Of a stretch of DNA of 64,000 bases, positions 40,201 through 48,891 are shown piece by piece (within the stretch, counting starts at the first letter, position 1; each line of letters begins with the position of its first letter). This DNA comes from Rugamonas aquatica. Lineage in GTDB: Bacteria; Pseudomonadota; Gammaproteobacteria; Burkholderiales; Burkholderiaceae_D. The notes below the pieces were generated by a model. It was not told where the DNA came from. It saw nothing but the letters and a program-made list of their open reading frames with translations, and searched no databases. The translations under genes were made by a program, and so were the position numbers. The stretch spans positions 62,001-126,000 of the forward strand of contig NZ_WHUG01000002.1 in NCBI RefSeq assembly GCF_009380215.1, given 5' to 3'.

Positions 40201-42201
40201 CTAGGCTGGCCGCGCAGGCTCGCGCTGCGGCGCGATGCGCGGCAGCAGCATGCGTACCGCCGTGCCCACGCCTGGCGCCGAGTCGATGGTGATGCGTCCA
40301 CCCAGCACGCCGGTGACGATGTTGTAGACGATGTTCATCCCCAGCCCCGTGCCGCCCTGGCCCATCTTGGTCGTGAAGAAGGGATCGAACACGCGCCGCA
40401 GCACGTCCTCCGGCATGCCGGCGCCGTCGTCGCTGAACATCAGTTCGACGATGTCGTCGTCCACCGTCTCCGCGCGTACCGTGATGGTGCCGCCCTTCTG
40501 GTGCTCGAAAGCGTGGGTCAGCGCGTTGTTCACCAGGTTGTTCAAAACCTGGTACAGCGCGCCCGGATAAGAGTCGAAAATCAGGTGATCGGGGATCTGC
40601 ATCACCACCTCGCATTCGGCGCGGCGCAGGCGCGGCATGTAGGTGGCCATGGTGTCGTGCACCGCCGACAGCATGTCGAATTGGCGACGCTGGTCGTTGG
40701 TCTGGTCGACGGCGATCTGCTTGAATGACGAGATCAGCTCCGCCGCCTTGTGCAGCGAGCCTGATATCAGCTGGCTCGCCATGCGTACTTCTTCCAGATG
40801 CGCGGTCAGCTCCGAACGCCGCAGCGCGCCGGCCGCCACGTGCTTGTCGAATTCCACCACGCGGTCGCGCAGCGCGGTGGAGGCCAGCAGGCTGTTGCCG
40901 ATCGGCGTATTGAGTTCGTGTGCGATGCCGGCCACCAGCGATCCGAGCGACGCCATTTTCTCCGCCGCCAGCAGTTCGTCCTGCGTGTGCTGCAAGGTCT
41001 CCAGCGCTGTACTCAGGTCGGCGTTGGCGCGTTCCAGCGCGGCCGAGCGGTCGCGCACGCGGGTCTCCAGCGACACGTTCAAGTCCTTCAGCTCACGCTT
41101 GGCGTTGAGTTCCTCGGTCAGGTCCAGCAGTGCCCAGATGATGGAGTCGTTGCCGTCCAAGGTCAGCGAGGACGACCAGATCGCCACGCTGCCCACGCTG
41201 CCGTCGGGCAGCAGCACACCGGCGATGGCGCCGTGCACCGCGCCGTCGGTCTGGTACATCTTCCAGATGCGGTCGCGCTCCAGCGTGCTGGCCCAGAACG
41301 GCACTTCGTCGCTGCGCTTGCCGATCAACTTGGCCGCGCCGGCGCCGAAGGTGTGCGTGACGGCGCGGTTGGCGGCGACGATGCGGCCGTCGCGGTCCGA
41401 CACCGTCAGCGGCAGCGGCGCCATGTCGAACAGGGTCTTGAAGCGCGCTTCCGATTCCGACAGCCGCTTTTGCGATTGTTCCAGCTGGTCGATGCGTTCG
41501 CGCAGCGCCGCGCTCATGGCGTTGAGCGCGCGCGTGAAGACGGCGATTTCGTCGTCGCCTTCGACCGGCAGCGCCTTGCTGTAATCGCCCAGCGTCATCT
41601 GCTGCGATTGGCCGGTCAGCGCGTTGAGGCGCCGTCCGATGCCGTGGGTGAAGGCGTAGAACAGCACCACGCCCAGCGCCAGGCCGACCAGCGAGATCAC
41701 GCCGCCCTGCAGCATCACTTCGTCGCGGGCCTGCTTCAAGTCCTTGGTGGTGAGGCCGAAATTGATCGAGCCGACGCGGTTATCGCGCAGCAGCAGCGGC
41801 GAGCGCGCGTGCAGCGTGCTGTCTTCGATGATGGTGCGTACGCCTTTGAAACTGGTGCCGCCGCCTTGCCGCAGAATCTCGGGCAAGGGCATGTCGCGCT
41901 TGCCGGCTTCGATGATGGGCTTTTCGTCCTGGTCGAGGATGACCAGGTAGCGCAGAAAACTGTCGTCGGGATCGGCCAGCATTTCGGCCAGATAGCCGGT
42001 CAGTTCGGGCAGGCGGCCGCGCGTGGCGTAGGGACTGAGGGAGAGATTGAGCGTGACCGCGTACTCTTGGGCGACGCGTTCGGCATTGGTGCTGACGGCG
42101 TGGTTCATCAGGCGCAGGCTGTTCCAGATCAGCAGGCCAACCACCAGCGCCTGGATGACGGCGCTCAGCAGCAGAAATTTCGCGCGCAGCGATAGACTCA
42201 A
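40201..42201 (-). CDS. HAMP-PAS sensor histidine kinase
   Basis: The 666-residue kinase has a transmembrane helix near residues 8-30, a periplasmic sensor region to about 165, a second transmembrane helix near 168-188, a HAMP domain, a PAS domain (MAPLPLTVSDRDGRIVAANRAV), a coiled coil, a dimerisation domain with MASLGSLVAGIAHELNTPIGN, and HATPase_c (NNLVNNALTHAF; DDGAGMPE; GGTGLGM). The start is TTG at 42201, preceded by AGGAGAG; that ribosome binding site lies in the arm of a strong hairpin. It is downstream of the porin and binding-protein genes in the same direction. No response regulator follows. Confidence 0.87.
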   Translation of the reverse strand: MSLSLRAKFLLLSAVIQALVVGLLIWNSLRLMNHAVSTNAERVAQEYAVTLNLSLSPYATRGRLPELTGYLAEMLADPDDSFLRYLVILDQDEKPIIEAGKRDMPLPEILRQGGGTSFKGVRTIIEDSTLHARSPLLLRDNRVGSINFGLTTKDLKQARDEVMLQGGVISLVGLALGVVLFYAFTHGIGRRLNALTGQSQQMTLGDYSKALPVEGDDEIAVFTRALNAMSAALRERIDQLEQSQKRLSESEARFKTLFDMAPLPLTVSDRDGRIVAANRAVTHTFGAGAAKLIGKRSDEVPFWASTLERDRIWKMYQTDGAVHGAIAGVLLPDGSVGSVAIWSSSLTLDGNDSIIWALLDLTEELNAKRELKDLNVSLETRVRDRSAALERANADLSTALETLQHTQDELLAAEKMASLGSLVAGIAHELNTPIGNSLLASTALRDRVVEFDKHVAAGALRRSELTAHLEEVRMASQLISGSLHKAAELISSFKQIAVDQTNDQRRQFDMLSAVHDTMATYMPRLRRAECEVVMQIPDHLIFDSYPGALYQVLNNLVNNALTHAFEHQKGGTITVRAETVDDDIVELMFSDDGAGMPEDVLRRVFDPFFTTKMGQGGTGLGMNIVYNIVTGVLGGRITIDSAPGVGTAVRMLLPRIAPQREPARPA

Positions 42202-42203
42202 AA

Positions 42204-42237
42204 CGTGCTCTCCTCAGGGCATAGCCAGGAGAGCACG
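42204..42237 (-). terminator. Perfect hairpin: terminator and possible ribosome-binding-site mask
   Basis: An 11-bp perfect stem (42204-42214 with 42227-42237) closes a 12-base loop. On the minus strand it comes after the binding-protein stop and runs into TTTT, like a terminator, and its 3' arm holds the AGGAGAG ribosome binding site of the TTG-started kinase gene. Confidence 0.7.
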
Positions 42238-42251
42238 GGGCTACCTGGAAG

Positions 42252-42653
42252 TTAAGGCAGGGTCAGAATCACTTTGACGGTGTCGTCTACTGCCGACTTG
42301 TCAATATAACCGATCGCCTTCGGATCGGCAGCAACTGCTTTCTTCACCTCGGCGTTGTTCGGGTATTCCTTCGGTGGCGTGGCTTTACCGGTGAACACCA
42401 GCTTGGACCACAGCGCCTTTACCTGCGCGGGATCCTTCTCCGCGACCTTCTGGTAGAAGTCGGCGCGGATGTGCGAGCCTTCGGCCTGGTCGACCGGCGT
42501 GAACAGGTTGGATTTACCGAGGAAGAATTGCGATGCCTGTTCCGAGAACATGCGGGTCGCCGGATTCTTCTGGCTGACGATGACAACGGTTTCCGCCGAT
42601 GCGCCGGCTGCGGCCAGCGACGACAGCAGTGCAGCGATAATCAATTTTTTCAT
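42252..42653 (-). CDS. Small periplasmic phosphate-binding-like protein
   Basis: The 133-residue protein has a signal peptide (core about residues 3-18, cleavage after ASA near 20) and a PstS-like solute-binding fold half (IVSQKNPATRMFSEQASQFFLG; LWSKLVFTGKA; VKKAVAADPKAIGYIDKS). It matches short PBP-like proteins annotated as phosphate ABC transporter substrate-binding, but it is far shorter than PstS and no ABC transporter is adjacent. It sits 13 bases after the porin gene in the same operon, so both may serve in uptake of a common ligand. The function is inferred. Confidence 0.75.
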   Translation of the reverse strand: MKKLIIAALLSSLAAAGASAETVVIVSQKNPATRMFSEQASQFFLGKSNLFTPVDQAEGSHIRADFYQKVAEKDPAQVKALWSKLVFTGKATPPKEYPNNAEVKKAVAADPKAIGYIDKSAVDDTVKVILTLP

Positions 42654-42666
42654 ATTGGTTCCCCGA

Positions 42667-43881
42667 TTAGAAAACGAAGTCGAGCGCGGCGCCGACGACG
42701 GTGATGTTGTTGTTGAAGCCTGGCTGTACGAAGATCAGCGAGCCGGCCTTGGTCTTAGGCTTGACGCGGTCGATCTGCACTTTCAGGGCCAGCGATTTGG
42801 CGAAGTCCCAACGCACGCCGATCATGTCCGAGGTTTGTTCCGGCGACGGCAGCAGGCCATAGACGACGGCGCCCAGCGGGCTGTTTTTCGGCAGGGCCGC
42901 TGGCGGCGTTACCGAGCTGCCGGCATCCTTGTAGGAAGCGTGGGCGTAGTAAGGCAGGACCTTGCCGACGCGGTAGCCGACCATGGAGTACCAGGCGTTG
43001 GTGTCAGGGATGTAGACCGGCTCTTTGGCGCGGCGCTGTGCGTATTCGGTCTGGACCACGATGTTGTTCCAGTCCATGGTGCCGCCGATCGAGGTGAAGG
43101 CGATCTTCTTGCCGGTGGTCAGACCGAGGTCGTTGGCCAGCTGGGTGAAGCCGAACTGGTTCAGCGTGCCGGTCAGGCTGTTGATCGGGGCCAGGTCGTT
43201 GATCTTCATGTTGGCGCGGGCGTGGCCGACGCGGATCAGGAAGGGACCGTATTCGCCGGTGAAGCTGATGCCGGCCGCCGGTGCGCGGTAGGTGGCGACC
43301 GAACCGGCGCCGGTAGGAACGAACAGCTTGCCGCGGCTGACGCCGACGAAGGCCTGGGTGGTGAAGTTGATGTCACCGAAGGCGTGCTGGTAGTTGATGT
43401 CCGCGCCGTCGACGTTTTCGATCGGAGCCTGGCCGTACATTTCAATCGGAGGACGCATCATGGTGTTGGCGTAGCCAACGTTCTGGTAGTCCGAGATCAG
43501 GAAGGTCGGCAGCACCACGCGGCCAACGCGCACGCTGGTCTCGTCGTTGATGCGGGCTTTCAGGAAGGCCCAGGTCAGGTCGGTGGTGAAGGTCGGGCTG
43601 GTGTTCTTGCGGGTCAGGATCTGCGCGGTGCCGGACAGCCAGTCGTTGATCTTGTAGGTTGCTTGCAGACCCAGGTTGGTGTCGAGGCCGATCCTGGCCT
43701 TGTCGGACACGCCTTCCGCCTGGTTGTAACGGGCGAATTGGGCTTGGTCGGTGTTGCTCTTGGCGACACCCAACGTGCCGAAGCCGCTGATGCTCAGGTT
43801 ATCGTCGCCCATGGTGCCTGCCTGTGCCTGCATGGCGGCGGTGGCGGCAAATACGGCAGCTACTAAAAGTTGCTTTTTCAT
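42667..43881 (-). CDS. Outer-membrane porin
   Basis: The 404-residue protein has a signal peptide (MKKQLLVAAVFAATAAMQAQA, written here as residues 1 to about 21) and an all-beta pattern typical of a porin, with LSISGFGTLGVAK at the start of the barrel and a C-terminal Phe. The ATG at 43881 is preceded by AAGGAAAC; an upstream in-frame extension lacks a signal and is hydrophilic. It heads an operon with the small binding protein and possibly the sensor kinase. Confidence 0.85.
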   Translation of the reverse strand: MKKQLLVAAVFAATAAMQAQAGTMGDDNLSISGFGTLGVAKSNTDQAQFARYNQAEGVSDKARIGLDTNLGLQATYKINDWLSGTAQILTRKNTSPTFTTDLTWAFLKARINDETSVRVGRVVLPTFLISDYQNVGYANTMMRPPIEMYGQAPIENVDGADINYQHAFGDINFTTQAFVGVSRGKLFVPTGAGSVATYRAPAAGISFTGEYGPFLIRVGHARANMKINDLAPINSLTGTLNQFGFTQLANDLGLTTGKKIAFTSIGGTMDWNNIVVQTEYAQRRAKEPVYIPDTNAWYSMVGYRVGKVLPYYAHASYKDAGSSVTPPAALPKNSPLGAVVYGLLPSPEQTSDMIGVRWDFAKSLALKVQIDRVKPKTKAGSLIFVQPGFNNNITVVGAALDFVF

Positions 43882-44262
43882 GTGGTCTGTTTCCTTAGAT
43901 TTGTTGTCTGGTGTTTTACTGCTGTCGACGATCGTGTCGTCTGTTTTGTCTTGTGACATGCGGGGATGCGGCATTCGGGCTACACCTTAAACTAATTTCC
44001 GTACGGCATGAAATTGTTTTTGAGAAATTAGATCGAACGTTCTAAAATCTTGTCGTTTTTGCGCTGAATTTAGTGATTTTCCCAACAAATTCATGGGGTT
44101 GTATGACATCCTTCTAGTGCTTTTTGAGCAAATTTGAGCTTAAAACATGCCTTGGGGAAAGTAGGTGGATTTGTAACTATTAGTCGCAATGATGCGATGC
44201 GCCAATTTGGCCGTCAGGTATTACAATAGCGGCTCCCACTTTCCACTCACGAGAACACTCAT
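43882..44262. other. Divergent control region between porin and argJ
   Basis: This 381-bp stretch has no credible gene. It is AT-rich and holds the porin leader, an 8-bp palindrome GAACGTTC at 44035-44042, two TTTGAGC copies near 44125-44145, and TACAAT at 44222-44227 as a likely argJ -10 box. Confidence 0.5.
44222..44227 (+). promoter_or_regulatory. Probable -10 box of argJ
   Basis: TACAAT lies 35 bases before the argJ ATG, allowing a leader of about 28 nt. No convincing -35 box is seen at 16-18 bp upstream. Confidence 0.4.
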
Positions 44263-45501
44263 ATGGCCGTCAATTCCCCTCTGCCCGTCGCCTCCGCACT
44301 GAAGCCTGTAGCCGGCATCGAAATCGGCTTTGCCGAAGCCGGTATCAAAAAGCCGAACCGCAAGGACGTGCTGGTGATGAAAGTGGCGACTACCGCCACC
44401 GTGTCCGGCGTGTTCACGCTGAACCGCTTCTGCGCCGCGCCGGTGCAGATCGCCAAGGCCCACCTGGCGGCGGCCAAGGAAAGCGGCAAGCCGATCGCCG
44501 CGCTGCTGATTAACACCGGCAACGCCAATGCCGGCACCGGTGAACTGGGTCTGTCGCTGGCCAATGAAACCTGCGCCGCGCTGGCCGCGCAACTGGGCTG
44601 CGACGCGTCGCAGATCCTGCCGTTTTCCACCGGCGTGATCCTGGAGCCGCTGCCGGCCGCCAAAGTGATCGCCGGCCTGCCGCAAGCCGTGGCCGGTCTG
44701 AAGGCCGATAACTGGTACAACGCCGCCGAAGCCATCATGACCACCGACACGCAGCCGAAAGCCGGCTCGCGCACCGTCACCATCGGCGGCCACACCGTCA
44801 CCATGAGCGGCATCAGCAAGGGCGCCGGCATGATCAAGCCGAACATGGCCACCATGCTGGGCTACCTGGCCTTCGACGCCAAGGTGGCGCAGCCGGTGCT
44901 GGACGTGCTGGTCAAGCAGGTGGCCGACAAGTCGTTCAACTGCATCACCATCGACGGCGACACGTCGACCAACGATTCCTTCATGCTGATCGCCACCGGC
45001 GCCGGCTCGCTGGAAATCACTTCGGTCGATACACCTGAATATGCTGAACTGGCGGCCGCCGTTACCGAACTGTCGCTGTTCCTGGCGCAGGCCATCGTGC
45101 GCGACGGCGAAGGCGCGACCAAGTTCATCACCATCACCGTGGAAGACGGCGCCAGCGTGGAAGAGTGCCGCAAGATCGCTTACTCGATCGGCCACTCGCC
45201 GCTGGTCAAGACCGCGTTCTTCGCGTCCGATCCTAACTTGGGCCGCATCCTGGCCGCCATCGGCTACGCCGGTGTCGACGACCTCGATGTCAGCAAACTC
45301 AATCTGTACCTGGACGATGTGTGGGTCGCCAAGAACGGCGGCCGCAATCCGGACTACAAGGAAGAAGACGGCCAGCGCGTGATGAAGCAGAGCGAGATCC
45401 TGGTGCGCGTGAAGCTGGCGCGCGGCGCGGCTGCGGCCACCGTCTACACCTGCGACCTGTCGCACGACTACGTGAGCATCAACGCCGACTACCGTTCCTA
45501 A
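44263..45501 (+). CDS. argJ: Bifunctional ornithine acetyltransferase / N-acetylglutamate synthase ArgJ
   Basis: ArgJ recycles the acetyl group in arginine synthesis by transfer from N-acetylornithine to glutamate, and can also use acetyl-CoA. It has 412 residues. The self-cleavage site is in [15 protein letters not shown] near residues 192-206, where the Thr becomes the N-terminal nucleophile of the beta subunit. GNANAGTG is near 86-93. It is followed one base later by a DUF815 ATPase gene, so the two form an operon. Confidence 0.95.
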   Translation: MAVNSPLPVASALKPVAGIEIGFAEAGIKKPNRKDVLVMKVATTATVSGVFTLNRFCAAPVQIAKAHLAAAKESGKPIAALLINTGNANAGTGELGLSLANETCAALAAQLGCDASQILPFSTGVILEPLPAAKVIAGLPQAVAGLKADNWYNAAEAIMTTDTQPKAGSRTVTIGGHTVTMSGISKGAGMIKPNMATMLGYLAFDAKVAQPVLDVLVKQVADKSFNCITIDGDTSTNDSFMLIATGAGSLEITSVDTPEYAELAAAVTELSLFLAQAIVRDGEGATKFITITVEDGASVEECRKIAYSIGHSPLVKTAFFASDPNLGRILAAIGYAGVDDLDVSKLNLYLDDVWVAKNGGRNPDYKEEDGQRVMKQSEILVRVKLARGAAAATVYTCDLSHDYVSINADYRS

Positions 45502-45502
45502 G

Positions 45503-46387
45503 ATGGCGACGCCTCTCGAACAATTCCTGGTGCGCGCCGAAGCCTTGCTGGCGCGCGTGGAGGCGGTGCTGCCGCAGGCGCCGCGTGAGCCGGACTGGAA
45601 GCTGGGCTTCGCTTTCCGCTGGAGGAAACGCAACAGCGGCGCAACTGGCGGCGGCGCCAGCTATCTGCAGGCGGTGGCCCATGTGTCGCCGATCGCGCTG
45701 GACGACTTGCAGCACATTGGCCCGCAGAAGGAGCAGATCGAGCAGAACACCCGTCAGTTCGTGCAGGGCAAGCCGGCCAACAACGTGCTGCTGACCGGCG
45801 CGCGCGGCACGGGCAAGTCCTCGCTGATCAAGGCTTGTCTGAACCAGTTCGGCAAGGATGGCCTGCGCCTGATCGAAGTCGACAAGGCCGATCTGGCCGA
45901 GCTGCCCGATATCGTCGATATCGTGGCGGGCCGGCCGGAACGCTTCATCATCTTCTGCGACGACCTGTCGTTCGAGGAAGGGGAGAGCGGCTACAAGGCG
46001 CTGAAGGTGGCGCTGGATGGCAGCATCTCGGCGCAGTCGGACAATGTGCTGATCTACGCCACCTCCAACCGCCGTCACCTGATGCCGGAGCGTATGTCCG
46101 ACAACATGAGCTACAAGCACGACGAGGACGGCGACCTGCATCCGGGCGAGACGGTGGAAGAGAAGATTTCGCTGTCCGAGCGTTTCGGCCTGTGGCTGAC
46201 TTTCTATCCGTTCAAGCAGGACGACTACCTGGCCATCGTCGGCCACTGGCTGTCGTCGCTGGGTTGCAGCGAGGCGCAGATTGAAGCGTCGCGCGCCGAT
46301 GCATTGCGCTGGGCCTTGCAGCGCGGCTCGCGTTCGGGCCGCGTGGCCTGGCAGTTCGCCAAGGACTTCGCAGGGAAGCAGGCATGA
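45503..46387 (+). CDS. DUF815 family AAA+ ATPase
   Basis: The 294-residue protein belongs to DUF815 (PF05673). The Walker A GARGTGKSS is at residues 99-107 and a Walker B-like FIIFCDDLSF near 149-158; ATSNRRHLMPERM follows as sensor 1. The family is widely conserved but poorly understood; a role in the cell is not established. It starts one base after argJ and overlaps mutT by ATGA, so it is in an argJ-ATPase-mutT operon, an arrangement seen in other Burkholderiales. Confidence 0.9.
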   Translation: MATPLEQFLVRAEALLARVEAVLPQAPREPDWKLGFAFRWRKRNSGATGGGASYLQAVAHVSPIALDDLQHIGPQKEQIEQNTRQFVQGKPANNVLLTGARGTGKSSLIKACLNQFGKDGLRLIEVDKADLAELPDIVDIVAGRPERFIIFCDDLSFEEGESGYKALKVALDGSISAQSDNVLIYATSNRRHLMPERMSDNMSYKHDEDGDLHPGETVEEKISLSERFGLWLTFYPFKQDDYLAIVGHWLSSLGCSEAQIEASRADALRWALQRGSRSGRVAWQFAKDFAGKQA

Positions 46388-46800
46388 GCGGCGCCGAAGT
46401 GAAGGTCAAGCCGGTCGATGTCGCTGTCGGCATCCTGATGAAGCCGAATGGCGACGTGCTGCTGGGCCAGCGCCCGGTCGGCAAGCCGTATGAAGGTTAT
46501 TGGGAATTCCCCGGTGGTAAAGTCGATCCGGGCGAGACGGTGCTGGAGGCGCTCAAGCGCGAGTTCGTCGAAGAGCTGGGCCTGACCGTCAACAGCGCCG
46601 AGGAATGGTGCGGCGTCGAGCACGTGTACGAGCACGCGCATGTGCGGCTGCACTTCTTCATCAGCCGCGACTGGAGTGGTGAGCCGCAAAGCCTCGAAGG
46701 CCAGGCCTTCGCCTGGCAGGGCGCGGTCGGCGTCGAGCCGCTGCTGCCGGCCACCATTCCGCTGCTGGAGTGGCTGGACATGGTGCGCTACGGTCCATGA
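46384..46800 (+). CDS. mutT: 8-oxo-dGTP diphosphatase MutT-like Nudix hydrolase
   Basis: The 138-residue protein carries a full Nudix box: GGKVDPGETVLEALKREFVEELG (written with its key residues G, E, REF, EE) at about residues 42-64. The N-terminal VDVAVGILMKPNGDVLLGQRP and EFPGGK strongly resemble MutT, which hydrolyses oxidised dGTP. It overlaps the upstream ATPase gene and the downstream RskA-like gene by four bases each. Confidence 0.88.
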   Translation: MSGAEVKVKPVDVAVGILMKPNGDVLLGQRPVGKPYEGYWEFPGGKVDPGETVLEALKREFVEELGLTVNSAEEWCGVEHVYEHAHVRLHFFISRDWSGEPQSLEGQAFAWQGAVGVEPLLPATIPLLEWLDMVRYGP

Positions 46801-47228
46801 ACCAACTGAAAACCTGGCGCATTGTCGCGGGCAGTGCCCTGGCCGGCTGCGCGGCGCTGGGCGCCTTGCTGCTGTGGCCAGCACCGGCCGCACCGGCGTA
46901 CGTGGCCGTGCTGTCAGCGCCTCAGGACAACGGCGCCGGCTGGGTGGTGCAGGTCGCGCCGGACCGCCAGCTGACGCTGACGCCGCTGCACGGCACGTTG
47001 GTCGCCAATCGCAAGGTGCTGCAATTCTGGACCATGCCGGCGGGCGGCGCTTCGGTATCGCTGGGATTGGTGGAGCAGGATCGCCAGTTCAAGCTGGCGC
47101 TGGACAAGCAACTGCCGCTGGCGGTGGACCAGGTGTTTGAATTGACGCTGGAGCCGGCGCCCGGATCGCCGAGCGGCCAGCCGGCCGGACCGGTGCTGTA
47201 CACCGGTGTCGCCGTCAGGACGAACTGA
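46797..47228 (+). CDS. RskA C-terminal-like membrane protein without anti-sigma domain
   Basis: The 143-residue protein has a very short cytoplasmic N-terminus (MNQLKTWR), one transmembrane helix at about residues 9-28, and a periplasmic domain like the C-terminal domain of RskA/anti-sigma-K factors (YVAVLSAPQDNGAGWVVQV; VLQFWTMPAGGASVSLGLV). The usual zinc-binding anti-sigma domain at the N-terminus is missing and no sigma factor gene is adjacent, so it is unlikely to bind a sigma factor. It overlaps the mutT stop by ATGA. The role is unknown. Confidence 0.75.
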   Translation: MNQLKTWRIVAGSALAGCAALGALLLWPAPAAPAYVAVLSAPQDNGAGWVVQVAPDRQLTLTPLHGTLVANRKVLQFWTMPAGGASVSLGLVEQDRQFKLALDKQLPLAVDQVFELTLEPAPGSPSGQPAGPVLYTGVAVRTN

Positions 47229-47402
47229 TTACTCTTCGTCGTTGGGATCGACTGGCGGGGCGGCGGGGATGGTGTACTTTTCCTCGGCCCAGGCGCCGAG
47301 ATCGATTTGTTTGCAGCGTTCCGAGCAGAACGGGCGATACTTATTTTCTTCCTTCCACTCCACTTTGGCGGAGCAGGTAGGGCAGTCAACTACGGTGGCC
47401 AT
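47229..47402 (-). CDS. yacG: DNA gyrase inhibitor YacG
   Basis: This 57-residue zinc protein has the CxxC...CxxxC pattern: CPTC at residues 8-11 and CSERC at about 26-30, followed by a LGAWAEEKY segment and a short acidic tail (DPNDEE). YacG binds GyrB and inhibits DNA gyrase in E. coli. The gene is too short for many ORF filters. Its stop abuts the stop of the RskA-like gene on the other strand, and it follows zapD by 9 bases in the same operon, as is usual. Confidence 0.92.
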   Translation of the reverse strand: MATVVDCPTCSAKVEWKEENKYRPFCSERCKQIDLGAWAEEKYTIPAAPPVDPNDEE

Positions 47403-47411
47403 GATCTATCT

Positions 47412-48167
47412 TTAGAAGTTACAGAGGGTGAGCTCGAATGGTACATCATCTTCCAGCGGCTTGGGTTTCAAGTCGCCGCCCTGCGAGGTGAAACGCACCC
47501 ACAACATGTACTTGTTGGCCGAGATCTCCGGGATCGCGCCCAGCGATTCGTCCAGCGTCAGACGCAGCATCTGATAGACCTTGCCCTGCAACATCTGCTG
47601 ATAACTGCCGGCCACGGCGATCATCTTGACCGGGCCGCCGGAATCGCGCAGCAGGCGCAGCACCAGGCCCAGCGCGTCGAACAGCGGCGCCAGCGGCGCG
47701 AACCAGGTGGCGATATCGTTGAAGCGCTGCTCGGCCGGACGCTTTTGCCAGGCATAGTAGGACGGCAAGTCGAATTCGCAGGCGCCGCCGGGAATGATGG
47801 TGCGGCCGCGTATGCTCATCAGCCACTCGTTGTCGCGCACGTTCTGGCCGGTCTTGCCCTGGGCCGCGACCAAGGCGCTGCTCACGCCGTCCAGTTCGGC
47901 CAGGATGGCGTCCAGCGTTTCCGCCTGCACGTTCGGGTTCATGCGGTAGCCCAGCAGCGATTGGCGCTGGCGTTCCAGTTCTTGCAACAGGTCGGATTTC
48001 AAGTCGGCGCGGCCGGCCACCTCCAGCATGTCGAAGATGGTCGCCAATGCGACGTGGTGCTGCATAGGATGTTCTTGATGCACAAAGAACTTGAATTTCT
48101 CGTACAGATCCTCTAATCGCAACAACGTGCGGATGCGCTCGTTGAAAGGATATTCGTAGACAATCAA
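47412..48167 (-). CDS. zapD: Cell division protein ZapD
   Basis: ZapD (DUF1342) binds the C-terminal peptide of FtsZ and cross-links protofilaments. It has 251 residues and starts (M)[24 protein letters not shown], the family signature; the later [19 protein letters not shown] and [18 protein letters not shown] segments also fit. The start is TTG at 48167, with GAGGG upstream, since no ATG, GTG is available at the right position. It lies between coaE and yacG. Confidence 0.92.
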   Translation of the reverse strand: MIVYEYPFNERIRTLLRLEDLYEKFKFFVHQEHPMQHHVALATIFDMLEVAGRADLKSDLLQELERQRQSLLGYRMNPNVQAETLDAILAELDGVSSALVAAQGKTGQNVRDNEWLMSIRGRTIIPGGACEFDLPSYYAWQKRPAEQRFNDIATWFAPLAPLFDALGLVLRLLRDSGGPVKMIAVAGSYQQMLQGKVYQMLRLTLDESLGAIPEISANKYMLWVRFTSQGGDLKPKPLEDDVPFELTLCNF

Positions 48168-48255
48168 AATAACATCCCTCTGTAGGTGGACTTGCGATTA
48201 ATTCCCGTGATTTTGAAGCAAGCCAAGCAAAATTACAAACGTTGCGAGGGTATTG

Positions 48256-48885
48256 TCACCGTTCTTTTTGAAATTGCGAGCGCATTTGCAAATATAAATC
48301 GTGCAGGCGGGCGATTTGGGGCTCCAAAGCCTCGATTCCGCCGCCGTTTTCGATAATATCGTCCGCCGCGGCCAGGCGTTGCTGGCGGCTCGCCTGCGTC
48401 GCCATGATGGCGCGGACTTGCGTTTCCGGCAAATTGTTACGCGCCATGACGCGGGCAATTTGCACTTCTTCCGGGCAGTCTACCGCCAGCACGCGCGTCA
48501 CGCGCGCACGCCAGGTGCCCGATTCGACCAGCAGCGGCACGGCGAACATCACATAGCTGCCCGTCGCCGCCTCGGCCTCGGCCAGCGCGGCGTCGCGGAT
48601 GCGCGGGTGCAGGATGGCTTCGAGCCGGGTCTTGGCGGCGGGGGCGGCAAACACCAGCGCGCGCATGCGGGCGCGGTCGAGCGCGCCGTTGGCATCGGCG
48701 AACTCGGCGCCGAACTCGGCCACGATGGCCGGCATGGCCGCGCCGCCGGGCGCCGTCAGGCTGTGGGCGATCTGGTCGGTGTCGACGATGCTGGCGCCGC
48801 GCGCGGCGAACAGGTCGGCCACCGTGCTCTTGCCGCTGCCGATGCCGCCGGTCAGGCCGATGGAGAAGGGCAGTGTGCTGTTCAT
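48256..48885 (-). CDS. coaE: Dephospho-CoA kinase
   Basis: CoaE phosphorylates dephospho-CoA in the last step of coenzyme A synthesis. It has 209 residues with the P-loop [12 protein letters not shown] at about residues 9-20, the DTDQIAH motif near 36-42, LHPRIRD near 92-98 and VPLLVESG near 115-122. It follows pilD by 6 bases and precedes zapD, in the usual pil-coaE-zapD-yacG order. Confidence 0.95.
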   Translation of the reverse strand: MNSTLPFSIGLTGGIGSGKSTVADLFAARGASIVDTDQIAHSLTAPGGAAMPAIVAEFGAEFADANGALDRARMRALVFAAPAAKTRLEAILHPRIRDAALAEAEAATGSYVMFAVPLLVESGTWRARVTRVLAVDCPEEVQIARVMARNNLPETQVRAIMATQASRQQRLAAADDIIENGGGIEALEPQIARLHDLYLQMRSQFQKER

Positions 48886-48891
48886 CGGTTT

